NCBI GenBank assembly: GCA_905214735.1 | Contig: CAJMNI010000006.1 | Coordinates: 1-64,000, forward strand | DNA: 64,000 nucleotides | From: an uncultured bacterium | Lineage (GTDB): Bacteria > Bacteroidota > Bacteroidia > Bacteroidales > Muribaculaceae | Reading direction: 5' to 3' | Shown here: piece after piece, positions 15,142 through 25,200 of the stretch | Position numbering within the stretch: the first letter of the stretch is position 1 | Layout of the letters: each line of letters opens with the position of its first letter | Program-made: the position numbers and the translations under genes | Notes under the pieces: model-generated | Databases searched by the model: none | What the model saw: only the letters and a program-made list of their open reading frames with translations | Told to the model about the DNA's origin: nothing

Positions 15142-15247
15142 TTGTTTTCGGCCAATTATGTATGATTTCTCAAATTATTGGGCTTTTTTGTCGTTTTCTC
15201 AATTTTTTTTTGGCCGATTATGTATGATTTCTCAAATTGTTGGCGAT
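15124..15247. repeat. Two 62-bp tandem units, four phased motifs, upstream of the ATPase remnant
   Basis: Two imperfect 62-base units begin at 15124 and 15186. Each holds two copies of GATTTCTCAAATT (one copy diverged to GTTTTCTCAATTT), starting at 15131, 15164, 15193 and 15226, so motif spacing is 33, 29 and 33 bases. The second copy in each unit is preceded by TATGTAT. The array is AT-rich in a GC-rich genome. It starts 30 bases upstream of the remnant ATG and overlaps its -33 box. Confidence 0.85.
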
Positions 15248-15258
15248 CCGGGGCCGGA

Positions 15259-15711
15259 TTATTCGCGCAGGCGGGAGTCTATTATGATTGTCACCGGGCC
15301 GTCGTTGACAAGGCTCACCTGCATGTCGGCTCCGAAGACGCCCGTCGGCACCTCCCGCCCCAGACGCTCCCCTATCAGCCGGTTGTATAATTCATATAGC
15401 CTTATGGCCGTTTCGTGTCCGGCTGCCCGGATATAGCTCGGCCTGTTACCTTTGCGCGTCGATGCGGTCAGAGTAAACTGGCTGATCGACAGCACTTCCC
15501 CGCCGACGTCGAGCACCGATCTGTTCATCACTCCGTCGGCATCGTCAAATATCCTCAGACCGCACGTTTTGTCGGCAAGCCACTTGGCGTCTTCGTCGCT
15601 GTCATCTTTCTCAACGCCGACGAGCACCATCAGCCCTTTGCCAATCGCGCCATGCACAGCGCCGTTTACCGCCACCGACGCCTCCCTGACCCGCTGAATA
15701 ACTATTCTCAT
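15259..15711 (-). CDS. dtd: D-aminoacyl-tRNA deacylase
   Basis: Removes D-amino acids (and glycine from tRNA-Ala) mischarged on tRNA, protecting translation. The 150-residue length is standard. The family signatures are present: MRIVIQRVREASV at the N-terminus, SISQFTL near residue 77 and the cross-subunit Gly-cisPro motif NDGPVTI near residue 138. It acts as a cytoplasmic homodimer. It is divergent from the head-GIN operon and its 3' end lies 12 bases from the relic repeat array, so the scar stops just short of this essential-type gene. Confidence 0.95.
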   Translation of the reverse strand: MRIVIQRVREASVAVNGAVHGAIGKGLMVLVGVEKDDSDEDAKWLADKTCGLRIFDDADGVMNRSVLDVGGEVLSISQFTLTASTRKGNRPSYIRAAGHETAIRLYELYNRLIGERLGREVPTGVFGADMQVSLVNDGPVTIIIDSRLRE

Positions 15712-15857
15712 CTCCGATTAATTAACACGCTGATTATTATAATTATACAACGTTTTAAATCGTGAGAAATTATATAGCGTTCGATTTTTTTTTGCGGGCT
15801 GTGTGTCACAAACCGGGGGGCGGGTGCGTATTTTGAATAAACTAATTCTTCCCGGTT

Positions 15858-16832
15858 ATGAAAATTAACAGATTCATCACTATCATGGCTGCCGTATTGG
15901 TTTTGCTCAACGCGGCAGCTTGCAAAAGTCAGGAGGCGTCGAGCCGCGCCTCCGGCAACAGAGTGGAGAGCGTGTCGCTTCCGAGTTTCGACGCCATCGA
16001 GAATGACGCCGCAGTCAATATCCATTTCACTCAAGGCGACAGGCAGAGTGTCCGCGTAAGACATGCCGAGGGATGGCGACTCAAACTTTCCGTCAGCGGC
16101 AAGACGCTGAAAATGGAAGTGGAGAATCCTGAAAGCCGGCGAGGCCAGAATGCCGGTGCCGGTGCCGACGTATGGATCACCCTCCCCTATCTCAAGACAG
16201 TGAGCAATGACGGCGCTCTCCATTTATATGCCGCTTCGATCAAGGAAGACCGGCTGGGCATCTACAACAACGGCGCCATGACGGTCGATGTCGACAAAAT
16301 GAATATCGGCACATTCAAATGCGCCAACAGCGGTTCCCTAAGATATTCGACGAAATTGAAGGCAAACAAAATGAGCATCGACAACAACGGGGCGCTTACC
16401 GACACCCTTTCGGCATCATGTCCCGATATAGACATATCCAACAACGGAGCGCTCACCACATCGCTGGCCGTAGCCGACGCCAGTCAGTTCAGCCTTTATA
16501 ACGGCGGCTCTATCAAAGGATCGGTTGATGTCAAGGGGAAAGCCCTGACCATCAACAACTGCGGGGCATTGCGCGGCGATATGAAACTGAAAGGCGACAT
16601 GTTGAAATTCATAAACGACGGTGCCGGAGAACACTCCATCGAGTTTGTCGGAGGGAACCTCGATTTCCAGAATTCGGGGAATGCCACGGTCAGCCTTGAT
16701 GTGGACTGCCGAAAGCTAAGCGTCGGCAATTCGGGCGTATCCCGGATCTCCGTCTCCGGCACAGCCGACGAGACCACTATCGACTCTGACGGCATCAGCA
16801 AGATAGACTGCAGCAAACTGAATAAATTTTGA
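15858..16832 (+). CDS. Head-GIN (DUF2807) adhesin-like lipoprotein
   Basis: A 324-residue lipoprotein with signal peptide and lipobox LNAAAC near residue 22. The mature part is a repetitive beta structure with many short NNGA/NSG/NDGA turns spaced about 20 residues apart (for example YNNGAMTVDVD, SNNGALTTSL, NNCGALRGDM), typical of the head-GIN or DUF2807 fold, a right-handed beta helix or prism of unknown ligand. It heads an operon with an ECF sigma factor and its likely membrane antagonist, whose starts overlap the preceding stops. This suggests that the lipoprotein is a sensor input or a target of the sigma system. Confidence 0.85.
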   Translation: MKINRFITIMAAVLVLLNAAACKSQEASSRASGNRVESVSLPSFDAIENDAAVNIHFTQGDRQSVRVRHAEGWRLKLSVSGKTLKMEVENPESRRGQNAGAGADVWITLPYLKTVSNDGALHLYAASIKEDRLGIYNNGAMTVDVDKMNIGTFKCANSGSLRYSTKLKANKMSIDNNGALTDTLSASCPDIDISNNGALTTSLAVADASQFSLYNGGSIKGSVDVKGKALTINNCGALRGDMKLKGDMLKFINDGAGEHSIEFVGGNLDFQNSGNATVSLDVDCRKLSVGNSGVSRISVSGTADETTIDSDGISKIDCSKLNKF

Positions 16833-17305
16833 AACCTGAGGATTTCCCGCAGATAGCTTCGCAATTGCGCCCCGGCCTCATCGTTATCGCCGCCAAGATC
16901 ATCGGCAATAGCGACGAGGCCAAGGATATCGTGCAGGATGTGCTGCTGAAACTGTGGCTCCTCTGTCCGCAGCTTCGCGAACCGATCGACACGCTCGCCC
17001 GGGTCGTGACCCGAAACATGGCTTGCTCTTATAGGCGGCGCCGTCGCCCTGCAGGCGACATCTCCGAAATTGAGACAAGCAGCGACGAGGAGGATGAGCG
17101 CGAAGAGGAAAATCTGGAGCGCATCATGCGTTGCATCGACGAATTGCCCGCTTTCCAGCAGCTTGTGTTCCGCCTCCGTCACATCGACGGGATGAGCTAC
17201 GCGGCGATCGCCGATCTGACAGGCAGCAGCGAGACCGCGCTCCGCCAGACCGTGAGCAGGGCGCGGAAATCCATACGTGACCAATATCTCAACCGACCGA
17301 TATGA
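16829..17305 (+). CDS. ECF-type RNA polymerase sigma factor
   Basis: A 158-residue protein with a region 2 helix (AKDIVQDVLLKLW near residue 31), an acidic linker (SSDEEDEREEENLERI) and a region 4 helix-turn-helix (MSYAAIADLTGSSETALRQTVSRARKSI). This is the standard two-domain ECF layout. The start appears to be TTG overlapping the lipoprotein stop (TTGA); no ATG lies upstream in frame and the next ATG would cut into region 2. The stop overlaps the next gene's start (ATGA). It probably directs transcription of its own operon and envelope genes when released from the membrane protein downstream. Confidence 0.9.
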   Translation: MKPEDFPQIASQLRPGLIVIAAKIIGNSDEAKDIVQDVLLKLWLLCPQLREPIDTLARVVTRNMACSYRRRRRPAGDISEIETSSDEEDEREEENLERIMRCIDELPAFQQLVFRLRHIDGMSYAAIADLTGSSETALRQTVSRARKSIRDQYLNRPI

Positions 17306-17805
17306 AAGAGCGACAAATAAGAGAGCTGATAGAGAAATTTTTCGACGGGGATACCACTCTCGCCGAAGAGAAAAAGCTTTACGCCTTTTTCAGCCGCGGC
17401 AATGTGCCGGAATCTCTTGCCCGTTACCGGCGCATGTTTGCCGATCTGGCCATGCTTCCCGAGCCCGTGCCCGCGAAAACAGAGCGTGGCCGGCTGATTC
17501 GAAAATGGGTAACCGGCATCGCCGCCTCGCTTTTGCTCTTCCTCGGCGGATATGCAGCCATGCGACAGTATGAATATCGTCAGCTCGACATGCGCTACGG
17601 CGGAAGCTATATGATTGTCAACGGCAACCGCATCGACAATCTCCGCGACATAAAGCCCTATATCGAGCAGACGCTTCAGGAAGGGGAAGAGATTAAACGC
17701 GAAGCGGCGGCGCAACCCTCTGCCGATGAAATCGAAGCTGAACTGCTCACTCATATCGGCGATCCCGAAGAACGGGCCCGCATTGAAGAATTGTTAGACC
17801 AGTAA
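17302..17805 (+). CDS. Membrane-anchored probable anti-sigma factor
   Basis: A 167-residue protein: a cytoplasmic N-terminal helical part of about 70 residues (MKERQIRELIEKFFDGDTTL, then an AEEKKLYAFF segment similar to the short sigma-binding domains of Bacteroidetes anti-sigma proteins), one transmembrane helix near residues 71-92 (GIAASLLLFLGGYAAM), and a periplasmic tail of about 75 residues ending in an acidic helix. It has no Zn-binding HxxxCxxC motif, so it is not a ZAS-type factor. Overlap with the sigma gene (ATGA) argues for stoichiometric production. Role as antagonist is inferred from position and topology. Confidence 0.7.
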   Translation: MKERQIRELIEKFFDGDTTLAEEKKLYAFFSRGNVPESLARYRRMFADLAMLPEPVPAKTERGRLIRKWVTGIAASLLLFLGGYAAMRQYEYRQLDMRYGGSYMIVNGNRIDNLRDIKPYIEQTLQEGEEIKREAAAQPSADEIEAELLTHIGDPEERARIEELLDQ

Positions 17806-17807
17806 AA

Positions 17808-18221
17808 ATGATGATGATGAAACGCTTTATATTGCTGATGTGCATGATGGTGGCGATGATGGCGACCGCCACTGCGCAAAATAAAATCGACCGGCTTGTA
17901 GAGCAGTATTCGGCCACCGGCAGAAGTTCGTTCACTTCGGCTGTGGAACGTGACTCCGAGACCGGAAATGTAAGGAAGGTGGTGAAGCGGCTCAGGCTCA
18001 GAGGTGAGATCTACAAGCAATTCCTCAACGTCTTCGAAGAGGAAAGCAGCAAAGGGAAGTTTTCCTCGAAACGCGAAAACGGAGAAACCACAATGATCCT
18101 CACCACCTCCGACAGCAAAGCCAACTCCGTCTATATGCTGCGGATCACGGGCGACCCCCCCTATCCCGAATCGGAAATAACCATCGTCCGCACCATGAAA
18201 AAGGCCCGCGCCCGGCGGTAG
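17808..18221 (+). CDS. Small secreted protein, last gene of the sigma operon
   Basis: A 137-residue protein with a signal peptide (Met-rich MMMMKRFILLMCMMVAMMAT, cleavage near TAQ). The mature part is charged, with a predicted alpha/beta core (IDRLVEQY, then VKRLRLRGEIYKQFLNVFEEE) and a very basic end (MKKARARR). Similar small exported proteins accompany head-GIN/ECF operons in Bacteroidales, but I cannot name the family with certainty. It starts 2 bases after the anti-sigma stop. Periplasmic location and a part in the same envelope response are inference. Confidence 0.65.
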   Translation: MMMMKRFILLMCMMVAMMATATAQNKIDRLVEQYSATGRSSFTSAVERDSETGNVRKVVKRLRLRGEIYKQFLNVFEEESSKGKFSSKRENGETTMILTTSDSKANSVYMLRITGDPPYPESEITIVRTMKKARARR

Positions 18222-18352
18222 AGAGGATTGGAAATGATGAGGGTTTATGAACAAAAGAATCACAGAGGTGTTCTTTTTATTTGCATTTTGAAAAAAGATT
18301 CTGTAATTTTACAAATTATTGCAATAGATATTACAGTCCTTACAATTTGCAA

Positions 18353-20140
18353 ATGCCTGACATCAGATTCAATCCATACATACAGGCCATACGTATTATA
18401 CTGTTTATGGCCATATTAATGCTTTTCCCGATTCCGCGGGCGCGGGCTCTGGAGAAAGGGAAATCGGTTACGTGTCATTTCAAAACGGTCGACGCCACTT
18501 TCGACTCGATAGCCCGAGATGTGCTTTCAAATGAGTTCAACAGAGTAAAGAGCACTGCGAATATCAACAACGTCAAGAAACTTGAAGCAATTGCTGCAAA
18601 AAGCAATAATGCTGTGCTTAAAGCGAGAGCGGAACTGTGGAATATCCGGGTAAACCAGATCAATGCCTCGCCCGAGGACTGCATTTCAAGACTGGAGAAA
18701 CTCCGCAATGCCATTCCGGAAGAATATGATTATGACCGCGCCTGCATATCCTATCAGCTTGCCGGCAACAACGACAGGATTGGCAATTATTTCGTGACAT
18801 ATAAGCTCCTTCAGGAAGCGATTCCCGTATTCGAGAAATATGAAGACAATTACTTTCTCGGCAACGCCCATCTTCTCATGGGGCTTAACTATTTCAATAT
18901 CAGCGAGCTTGATCTTGCAATGGAGGAGATCCATCTTGCCGACACATTTTATCGCAAGGCCGGATATCCATCCAACAGAATCTATTATTTCGAGGCCACT
19001 TTCGCAAAATCTCCAAAAGAGCAATTACGCCTTTTCCGCAAATCCATAGCCGAAGGGGGAGATGATCCGGGGATGACTGTTCAGGCCTACGACAAGATGG
19101 CGTCATTGTTCAATTCCCGGAATATGCCCGACAGCGCGCTTCAGTATATTTCCGAGGGGCAGAAAATGATTGCCGAAATGTTGCCTGATAATTTGCTTCT
19201 GAAAATAATGCTCGACATAAGGCGTGCCCAGACGCTAATGTTCAAAGGTCAGACGGATTCGGCTCTGGAGATACTGAAAAAAGCGGAAAAAATAAACCGG
19301 CAATTCCACAACGAATATTGGGAAAAAGATCTTTACGGATTGCTTTCCACAATCTATGAAGCCAAGGGCGACCATGAGCTTGCTTACCAATATCTGAAAA
19401 AAAGCATAGAGGGGATGGAGCGCGAGATGGCCACTCTAGAGGCAGCCGAGATTCCGAAAGCGAGGGCTCGCGAGGCCATCAAGCGCCAGAAAACCCAGAT
19501 CGCCGATATGGAGCAGGAAAACAAGAACGCCCGAAACAGGTTCTATATCATCCTGCTGGTGCTCGTGATAGTGCTCCTCGGCGCCGGCGCGGTTCTCATC
19601 TACATTCTCCAGAGAGTGAAGCTGCGCAAAATCGAAAACCGCGAACTCCGCACCAATCTTGAGCAGGAGATGATCATCAAGCGCCTCAATCTCGAAAATT
19701 TCGAACGCGACATAAAGCAGAAAGACTGCAAGATAAGCTCTTCGGTGCTGCTTCTCTCAAATAAGAACGACGTGCTTCAGCAGATTGGAGAGCTCACTAA
19801 GCAATATTCGGAAAACCGCACCATTCCGGAGGAGTATGTGAGTCAGATCAACGCCATGATTAGCGACAGCCTCCGGGGAGACGACGAATGGACCCGCTTC
19901 AAGGTGCACTTCGATTCAGTGCATCCCAATTTCTTTACCAAGCTTAAGGAGGCCTCTGATAAACTTACGGAAAACGACCTGCGCCTCTGCGCCTATCTCC
20001 GCATCGGAATGCGCGCCAAAGATATCGCTTCGATGCTTTCGGTTTCGCCTGCAAGCATCAACACCAACCGCTACCGCATCCGCAAAAAACTCGGCCTCTC
20101 CAAAGATGATTCGCTCGACGACTTCATCCGCGACATCTGA
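18353..20140 (+). CDS. Membrane TPR protein with C-terminal LuxR-like HTH regulator
   Basis: A 595-residue protein. The start at 18353 gives a signal peptide or anchor (IQAIRIILFMAILMLFPI); an upstream in-frame start at 18281 would hide it. Residues about 60-370 are TPR-like helices, then a coiled coil (residues about 380-405, EREMATLEAAEIPKAR and on), a transmembrane helix (FYIILLVLVIVLLGAGAVLI near 413), a second cytoplasmic coiled coil, and a LuxR-like HTH near 535-590 (LRIGMRAKDIASMLSVSPAS, RYRIRKKLGL). So an outer sensor with TPRs could transmit to a DNA-binding domain at the inner membrane. Such proteins are known in Bacteroidetes, but their signals mostly are not. It precedes two T9SS cargo genes. 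Confidence 0.82.
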   Translation: MPDIRFNPYIQAIRIILFMAILMLFPIPRARALEKGKSVTCHFKTVDATFDSIARDVLSNEFNRVKSTANINNVKKLEAIAAKSNNAVLKARAELWNIRVNQINASPEDCISRLEKLRNAIPEEYDYDRACISYQLAGNNDRIGNYFVTYKLLQEAIPVFEKYEDNYFLGNAHLLMGLNYFNISELDLAMEEIHLADTFYRKAGYPSNRIYYFEATFAKSPKEQLRLFRKSIAEGGDDPGMTVQAYDKMASLFNSRNMPDSALQYISEGQKMIAEMLPDNLLLKIMLDIRRAQTLMFKGQTDSALEILKKAEKINRQFHNEYWEKDLYGLLSTIYEAKGDHELAYQYLKKSIEGMEREMATLEAAEIPKARAREAIKRQKTQIADMEQENKNARNRFYIILLVLVIVLLGAGAVLIYILQRVKLRKIENRELRTNLEQEMIIKRLNLENFERDIKQKDCKISSSVLLLSNKNDVLQQIGELTKQYSENRTIPEEYVSQINAMISDSLRGDDEWTRFKVHFDSVHPNFFTKLKEASDKLTENDLRLCAYLRIGMRAKDIASMLSVSPASINTNRYRIRKKLGLSKDDSLDDFIRDI

Positions 20141-20298
20141 TCCGACCTCATCCGCTGCACCCTTAAGACACTAATTCCTTCCGAAACATATAGACAAAAT
20201 CTAACAGGCCTGTTTTTTAGGGTGTTGTGACATTATTTTTCCATTTTATTTTATTTACTTTGGGGCATAAAAATAATCAAACTTACAATATCTGCATT
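20141..20298. other. AT-rich intergenic stretch with a palindrome and T run
   Basis: It holds AACAGGCCTGTT followed by TTTT (20203-20218), a short palindrome with a U tail that could be a weak terminator for the regulator gene, and an AT-rich segment with TTACTTTG (20255-20262), one base off a -7 box, 37 bases upstream of the next start codon. No -33 box is seen at the right distance. Confidence 0.3.
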
Positions 20299-22212
20299 AT
20301 GAGATTTTTTATCTGTACTGCTTTGTTGACCGTGGCTACTATGCCGGCTTTAGCGCAACAGACCACGTTCAGTTGCGACTTTAGCGACGGTTTTCCCGAG
20401 GAGGTCAAACTTTATGACCTCGACCGGAACGAACCCTCTATCGACATGAAGAATGTGGGCTTCGACATCGATATCCCCTGGATAGTGGCTGAAGATAAAG
20501 GCGGCAATATGGCCGCCCGGAGCACATCCTGGTATCGCAAGCCCGGAACGTCCGACGACTGGATGGTGTTGCCCGCCGTCAAGATAACCTCCGGGAGCGC
20601 CGTGCTCCGTTGGAAAGCCAAATCCGGAGATAAGGATTATCGCGACGGATATGCCGTATATGTCTCCGACAAAGGGAACGCTCCCGACGATTTTGACAAA
20701 TCGGCCCCTCTCTTCTCCATAGCAGCAGAGAAGAATGAATGGACTGACCATGAAGTCAGCCTGGCCGATTATAACGGCAAGACTCTCTATATCGCCTTTG
20801 TCAACAATACCAGAGACTGCCACACTCTCTGGATTGATGATCTCATGGCCGGGGTGCCGCCCTGTCTCGAGGTGGTTTCCACGATGGCCAGAGTTGTCGA
20901 GAAGCCCGGAGCCGTCACGGTTTCGGGTGTGGTCTCAAACACTTCGGCTTCCGATGTGGAGGGGTTCACAATCAGCTATCGTTTCGGCGACGGCCAGACT
21001 TACTCCCGTGAGTTTGACAAGAAGGTGACGGCCGGCGGCAAAACGCCCTTCTCCTTTGAAAGCGAGATTGAAATCGCCAAAAACGAGACGCTGCCCTATC
21101 TGCTGACAGTCGAATCCAACGGCGAGACCTCTTCGGTCCAATGCAAGATTTCAGCCTATACTCGCACAATCGTGGCTGAGGAAGTCACAGGCACATGGTG
21201 CGGTTATTGCGTGAGAGGAATTGCGAACATGGAGAACCTGAATGCCAAATATGGCGATTCTTTCCTCGGCATCGCCGTTCATGACGGCACTGCAATCTGG
21301 GAAGACCCCATGGCTTATCCCCGGTATACAAACTGGCTGTTCGAAAAATTCAGCATGCGCGGTTATCCACATTGCACTGTCAACCGCCAGATAACCCTTA
21401 CCGGAGACCCCGGCAACCTGCTTCCATATTATAACCTGGCGACGCTGCGCGACCATTATATCGGGCTCGGACTTACGGCCGACGTCGATGCAAAGGAACG
21501 AACCATCTCCGCCCGCACTTCGCTATATAGCGCACGCGACATAGAGGATGCAGATTTACGTCTTTGCTACGTGATTGTTGAAAACAACGTGCATTGCGGC
21601 GACATTCTTTACGACGAGGAGGGCAATCCCGAGGAATATAATGGCTGGGAACAGAACAACTATTATGCCGACGGCGCCAATGGAGCGATGGGCGGCTTTG
21701 AAAATCGCCCCTCCACTATTCCCGGCGCCGAGATGTGGTATCAGGATGTGGCCCGCTACATATCCGACGGCTTCGAAGGAATCGAAGGAAGTGTTCCTGC
21801 TCGAATCAAGGAGAGCGAGGAGATCACTTATGAAACCACCATCGCCATGCCCGAAACAATCCGCGAAGATGCCAACGCCGTGCTGGCCGTGCTGCTCATC
21901 AACGCCAAATATGGCGATATAATCAATGCGGCAAAACTCCCTCTCAGCGATTTCTTCAATCCCGGCGGAGTTGACGGCTGCGAGGCTGACGCTTCTGAAA
22001 TCAGACTGGTCGTAAGAGACGGCAGAGTCTCGGCATCATCGCTTTCCCCGATTGTATCGCTCCGAGTGTTATCCTTCGACGGCAGATGTGTGGCTTCATT
22101 CAGCGGCTCGTCGACAGATGCAGCCCTCGACTGCGACGGGATAAGCGGACAGCATATCGTCGTGGCCGTAGCGGCCGATGGCGCTCAGAAAGCTGTCAAG
22201 GTTTTGTTATGA
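20299..22212 (+). CDS. Secreted Omp28-like protein with choice-of-anchor J domain and T9SS tail
   Basis: A 637-residue protein. The start at 20299 gives a signal peptide (MRFFICTALLTVATMPALAQ). A cleaved-adhesin or choice-of-anchor J domain covers about residues 25-200 (GFPEEVKLYDLD, SDDWMVLPAVKI, LWIDDLMA). A thioredoxin-like Omp28-related region follows near 290-480 with the redox motif TGTWCGYC; last comes a T9SS type A sorting domain (LRVLSFDGR, QHIVVAVAADGAQKAVKVLL). It is expected to be exported across the outer membrane and attached or released. Whether the CxxC is redox active outside the cell is unknown. Probably co-expressed with the next gene, 45 bases downstream. Confidence 0.8.
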   Translation: MRFFICTALLTVATMPALAQQTTFSCDFSDGFPEEVKLYDLDRNEPSIDMKNVGFDIDIPWIVAEDKGGNMAARSTSWYRKPGTSDDWMVLPAVKITSGSAVLRWKAKSGDKDYRDGYAVYVSDKGNAPDDFDKSAPLFSIAAEKNEWTDHEVSLADYNGKTLYIAFVNNTRDCHTLWIDDLMAGVPPCLEVVSTMARVVEKPGAVTVSGVVSNTSASDVEGFTISYRFGDGQTYSREFDKKVTAGGKTPFSFESEIEIAKNETLPYLLTVESNGETSSVQCKISAYTRTIVAEEVTGTWCGYCVRGIANMENLNAKYGDSFLGIAVHDGTAIWEDPMAYPRYTNWLFEKFSMRGYPHCTVNRQITLTGDPGNLLPYYNLATLRDHYIGLGLTADVDAKERTISARTSLYSARDIEDADLRLCYVIVENNVHCGDILYDEEGNPEEYNGWEQNNYYADGANGAMGGFENRPSTIPGAEMWYQDVARYISDGFEGIEGSVPARIKESEEITYETTIAMPETIREDANAVLAVLLINAKYGDIINAAKLPLSDFFNPGGVDGCEADASEIRLVVRDGRVSASSLSPIVSLRVLSFDGRCVASFSGSSTDAALDCDGISGQHIVVAVAADGAQKAVKVLL

Positions 22213-22257
22213 TTCCCTAATAAACTGAAATACTAACAAATCACAACTGTTAATGTT

Positions 22258-25200
22258 ATGAACATATCGAAAAAATGGGCAGCCATATCTTCGGCGGTAT
22301 GCATTGCTTCGGCCATGGCATTCGGAGTTTCGGCTGAATCCAAGACTGTATGGTCGTTGCTCTCCGGACAGCTTGACAACCCGTCGGCGGAGACCGGCAT
22401 AGTAAACTATGATCTCGCCGCTCCGCAGACCTACTCTATGGTGCACCAGTTCACCAATGGCAATTCCATAGGCGCCGGAATAATGCTTGATGGCAAATTC
22501 TATTGGTTTGAATATGTGCAGCAGATTTATGGCTACGACTCGGTGGGCATCTATGCCTATGATACGGAAGACGGCAACGTCACCCTCGTGAAAGATTATG
22601 GCGCAAGTCCGCAGGGAGTATGTTTCTCATCTCCCACCTATGATTACCAGACCAAGACCGTATACGCACTTTCAGGTCTGATGGGCGGCGACGGCCTTGT
22701 GAGCGTCGATCTTGAGACAGGTAATGTCACCAATCTGATGACATTCTCCGGAATGATCAGAAACGAGGAATATGACAGCGAAGATTTCATGAAGGCTATC
22801 GCTGTCAATTATGATGGTGAAATGTATGGTGTCTCCTATTGGGGACGTCTTTACAAAGTCAACAAGGTCAGCGGCGAATGCACATTGGTCGGGAACCTCG
22901 ATTTCAATCCCGAATTGGCGATAATGTATTCCACCGCTCTCGCGTTTGACAACGACACCAATGATCTTTACTGGAATGTTTACACCTGGGTGAACAAATA
23001 TGAGGAACTTCGCAAGATCAATATCAAGGATGCGACTTCAGAACAGGTGGGCATCTTCAGCGACAGCCGCCTGATGGGTAATTTCTATATACCCTTCACT
23101 GTCGCTTCCGCTGGAGCCCCCGCCAAGGTCTCCGACTTTAAGGCCACCCCCGATCCCGAAGGTGCTCAGGGCATCACCTTGAACTGGACCAACCCGACCA
23201 AGACCTTTGGCCGTGGCGGCACGCTCGAATCAATCACCAAAGTGGAGGTGTATCGCAACAACGAGCTGCTCCAGAGTTTCGATTCTCCCGCCGTTGGCGA
23301 GAAGATGACATATCACGACAATGTTCCGTCGAGCGATCTATATTCATACAAGGTAGTGTGTCATAATGAAGCCGGTCAGGGCGACCGCAGTGTGATTACC
23401 GTCTTTGTCGGACAGGGTATTCCTATGCCGGTCAGCGATCTTACGCTCGCGCCCGAAGGATATGGCGCCAAGCTGACTTGGAAGGCTCCCGACCATGGCA
23501 AATTCGATGCTTATCTCGATCTCTCTTCGCTCGTGTTCGAAATCACCCGCTCCGACGGTGTGACAGTAGCCACCGATTGCCACGGTTCGGAATTCGTCGA
23601 CAATACCATAGCCGAAATCGGCCGCTATTCTTATTCCGTAAAGGCCAAGAATATAGGAGGAGAGTCAATCGAGGTCGTTTCCGACAAGGTTGTCTGCGGC
23701 CCTGCGATAGCCGCTCCTCATTCTTTCGAGTTCGCTTCTCAGGAGGAATTCGACATTTGGGAAGTGATCGACGGCAATGGCGACGAGAACACCTGGACCT
23801 ATACAAGCTGGCCCGCCGCCGGCGCGCAGTCGCAATACAGCTACATCTATCAGATGCCCGCCCACGACTATTTCATTTCCCCGAAAGTGTCTTTGAAAGG
23901 CGGCCAGCACTACAAGGTGACTTTCGACGCTCTCCCCGGCAACAAGAATGTCAGAGAGATTCTCGCCGTAAGTTTCGGCAGCGAGCCTACTCCTCAGAAG
24001 CAGGACAGCGTCACACAATTTGAATTCTACAGCGACAGAGTCAGAACATTCCGCGCTTCGCTCCCCGTGGTAAAGAATGACGGCGACTATAACTTCGGCT
24101 TTGTGCATCGCTCCGTGGAGCCTTATTTCGGCCTCACCTTGAGCAATATCCGCCTGGAGGAAGACCATGACGGCTGCATGAAGGGAGTCGTGAGCTGCAA
24201 CGGCAAGCCCGTGGCCAACGCCACTGTCGCTACTGCCGACGGCCAATACACCGCCATCACAAATGAAAAAGGAGAATATCTGCTCGAATATCTACCCGCA
24301 GGAAACCATGACATCACTGTGTCAGCTGTCGGATATGAGGATGCCGCCGCCGGCATTGACATTGTCGAGCTGACCACCGGAACTACCGATATCCAACTCA
24401 CCGCCCTTCCCGAGCATTCGGTCAAAGGCCGGGTTATCGACGCTGTGGGTGACGCTGTAACCGATGCCCTGGTAACGGTGAGCGGTTACAACAATTATTC
24501 CGCGTCTACCTCGGCCGACGGCACATTCGAGATTCCCGCCATTTACGCCCACACCGGCTATAGCCTGGTTATAGAGCGTAACAACCTCCTGAGCTTTAGC
24601 TCATCCTTCGATCTCGATGCCGATAAGGATTTCGGCGACATAACCCTCAATGACAACCTTAAGGCTCCCCATAAGGTTGTGGCCTCGCAGTCCGACGAGT
24701 CTTCGACCGTGAAATGGATGGCGCCGCTTGGCGATCCCCGTGACATCGTATACGACAACGGTAATCTTGTTCAATGCCTGGGCTCCTCTTCCGGCACAAG
24801 CAATTCAGTTTTCGGACATATCAACCGCACTCCTTCGGTGGTGTATGGCTGCAAGTTCCACATTGCATCTACAGTGACCGATCCTGCCCATTACAGTGTC
24901 CATGTCTATATTATAGACCTTGACGAAAATGGAAATCCCACCGACAAGGTGCTTTATCACGAAAGTTATGTACCGGTGACCGACGACGTATGGACCGAAT
25001 ATGCTCTTCCGGCTCCCGTGGATTGCCCCAACGGCTATATGATGGGCGTCGCTTACAGCGGATTTGTCAGCCTTTCAATCGACAACGGCGATAACTTCGT
25101 GCTCGGGGTGAACTGCTTCAGCATGGACTATACCACCGGCCAGTGGGCATATCTCGACGATACGGATTTCAAGTGCAACTTCGCGTTCCGCAGCGTGGCC

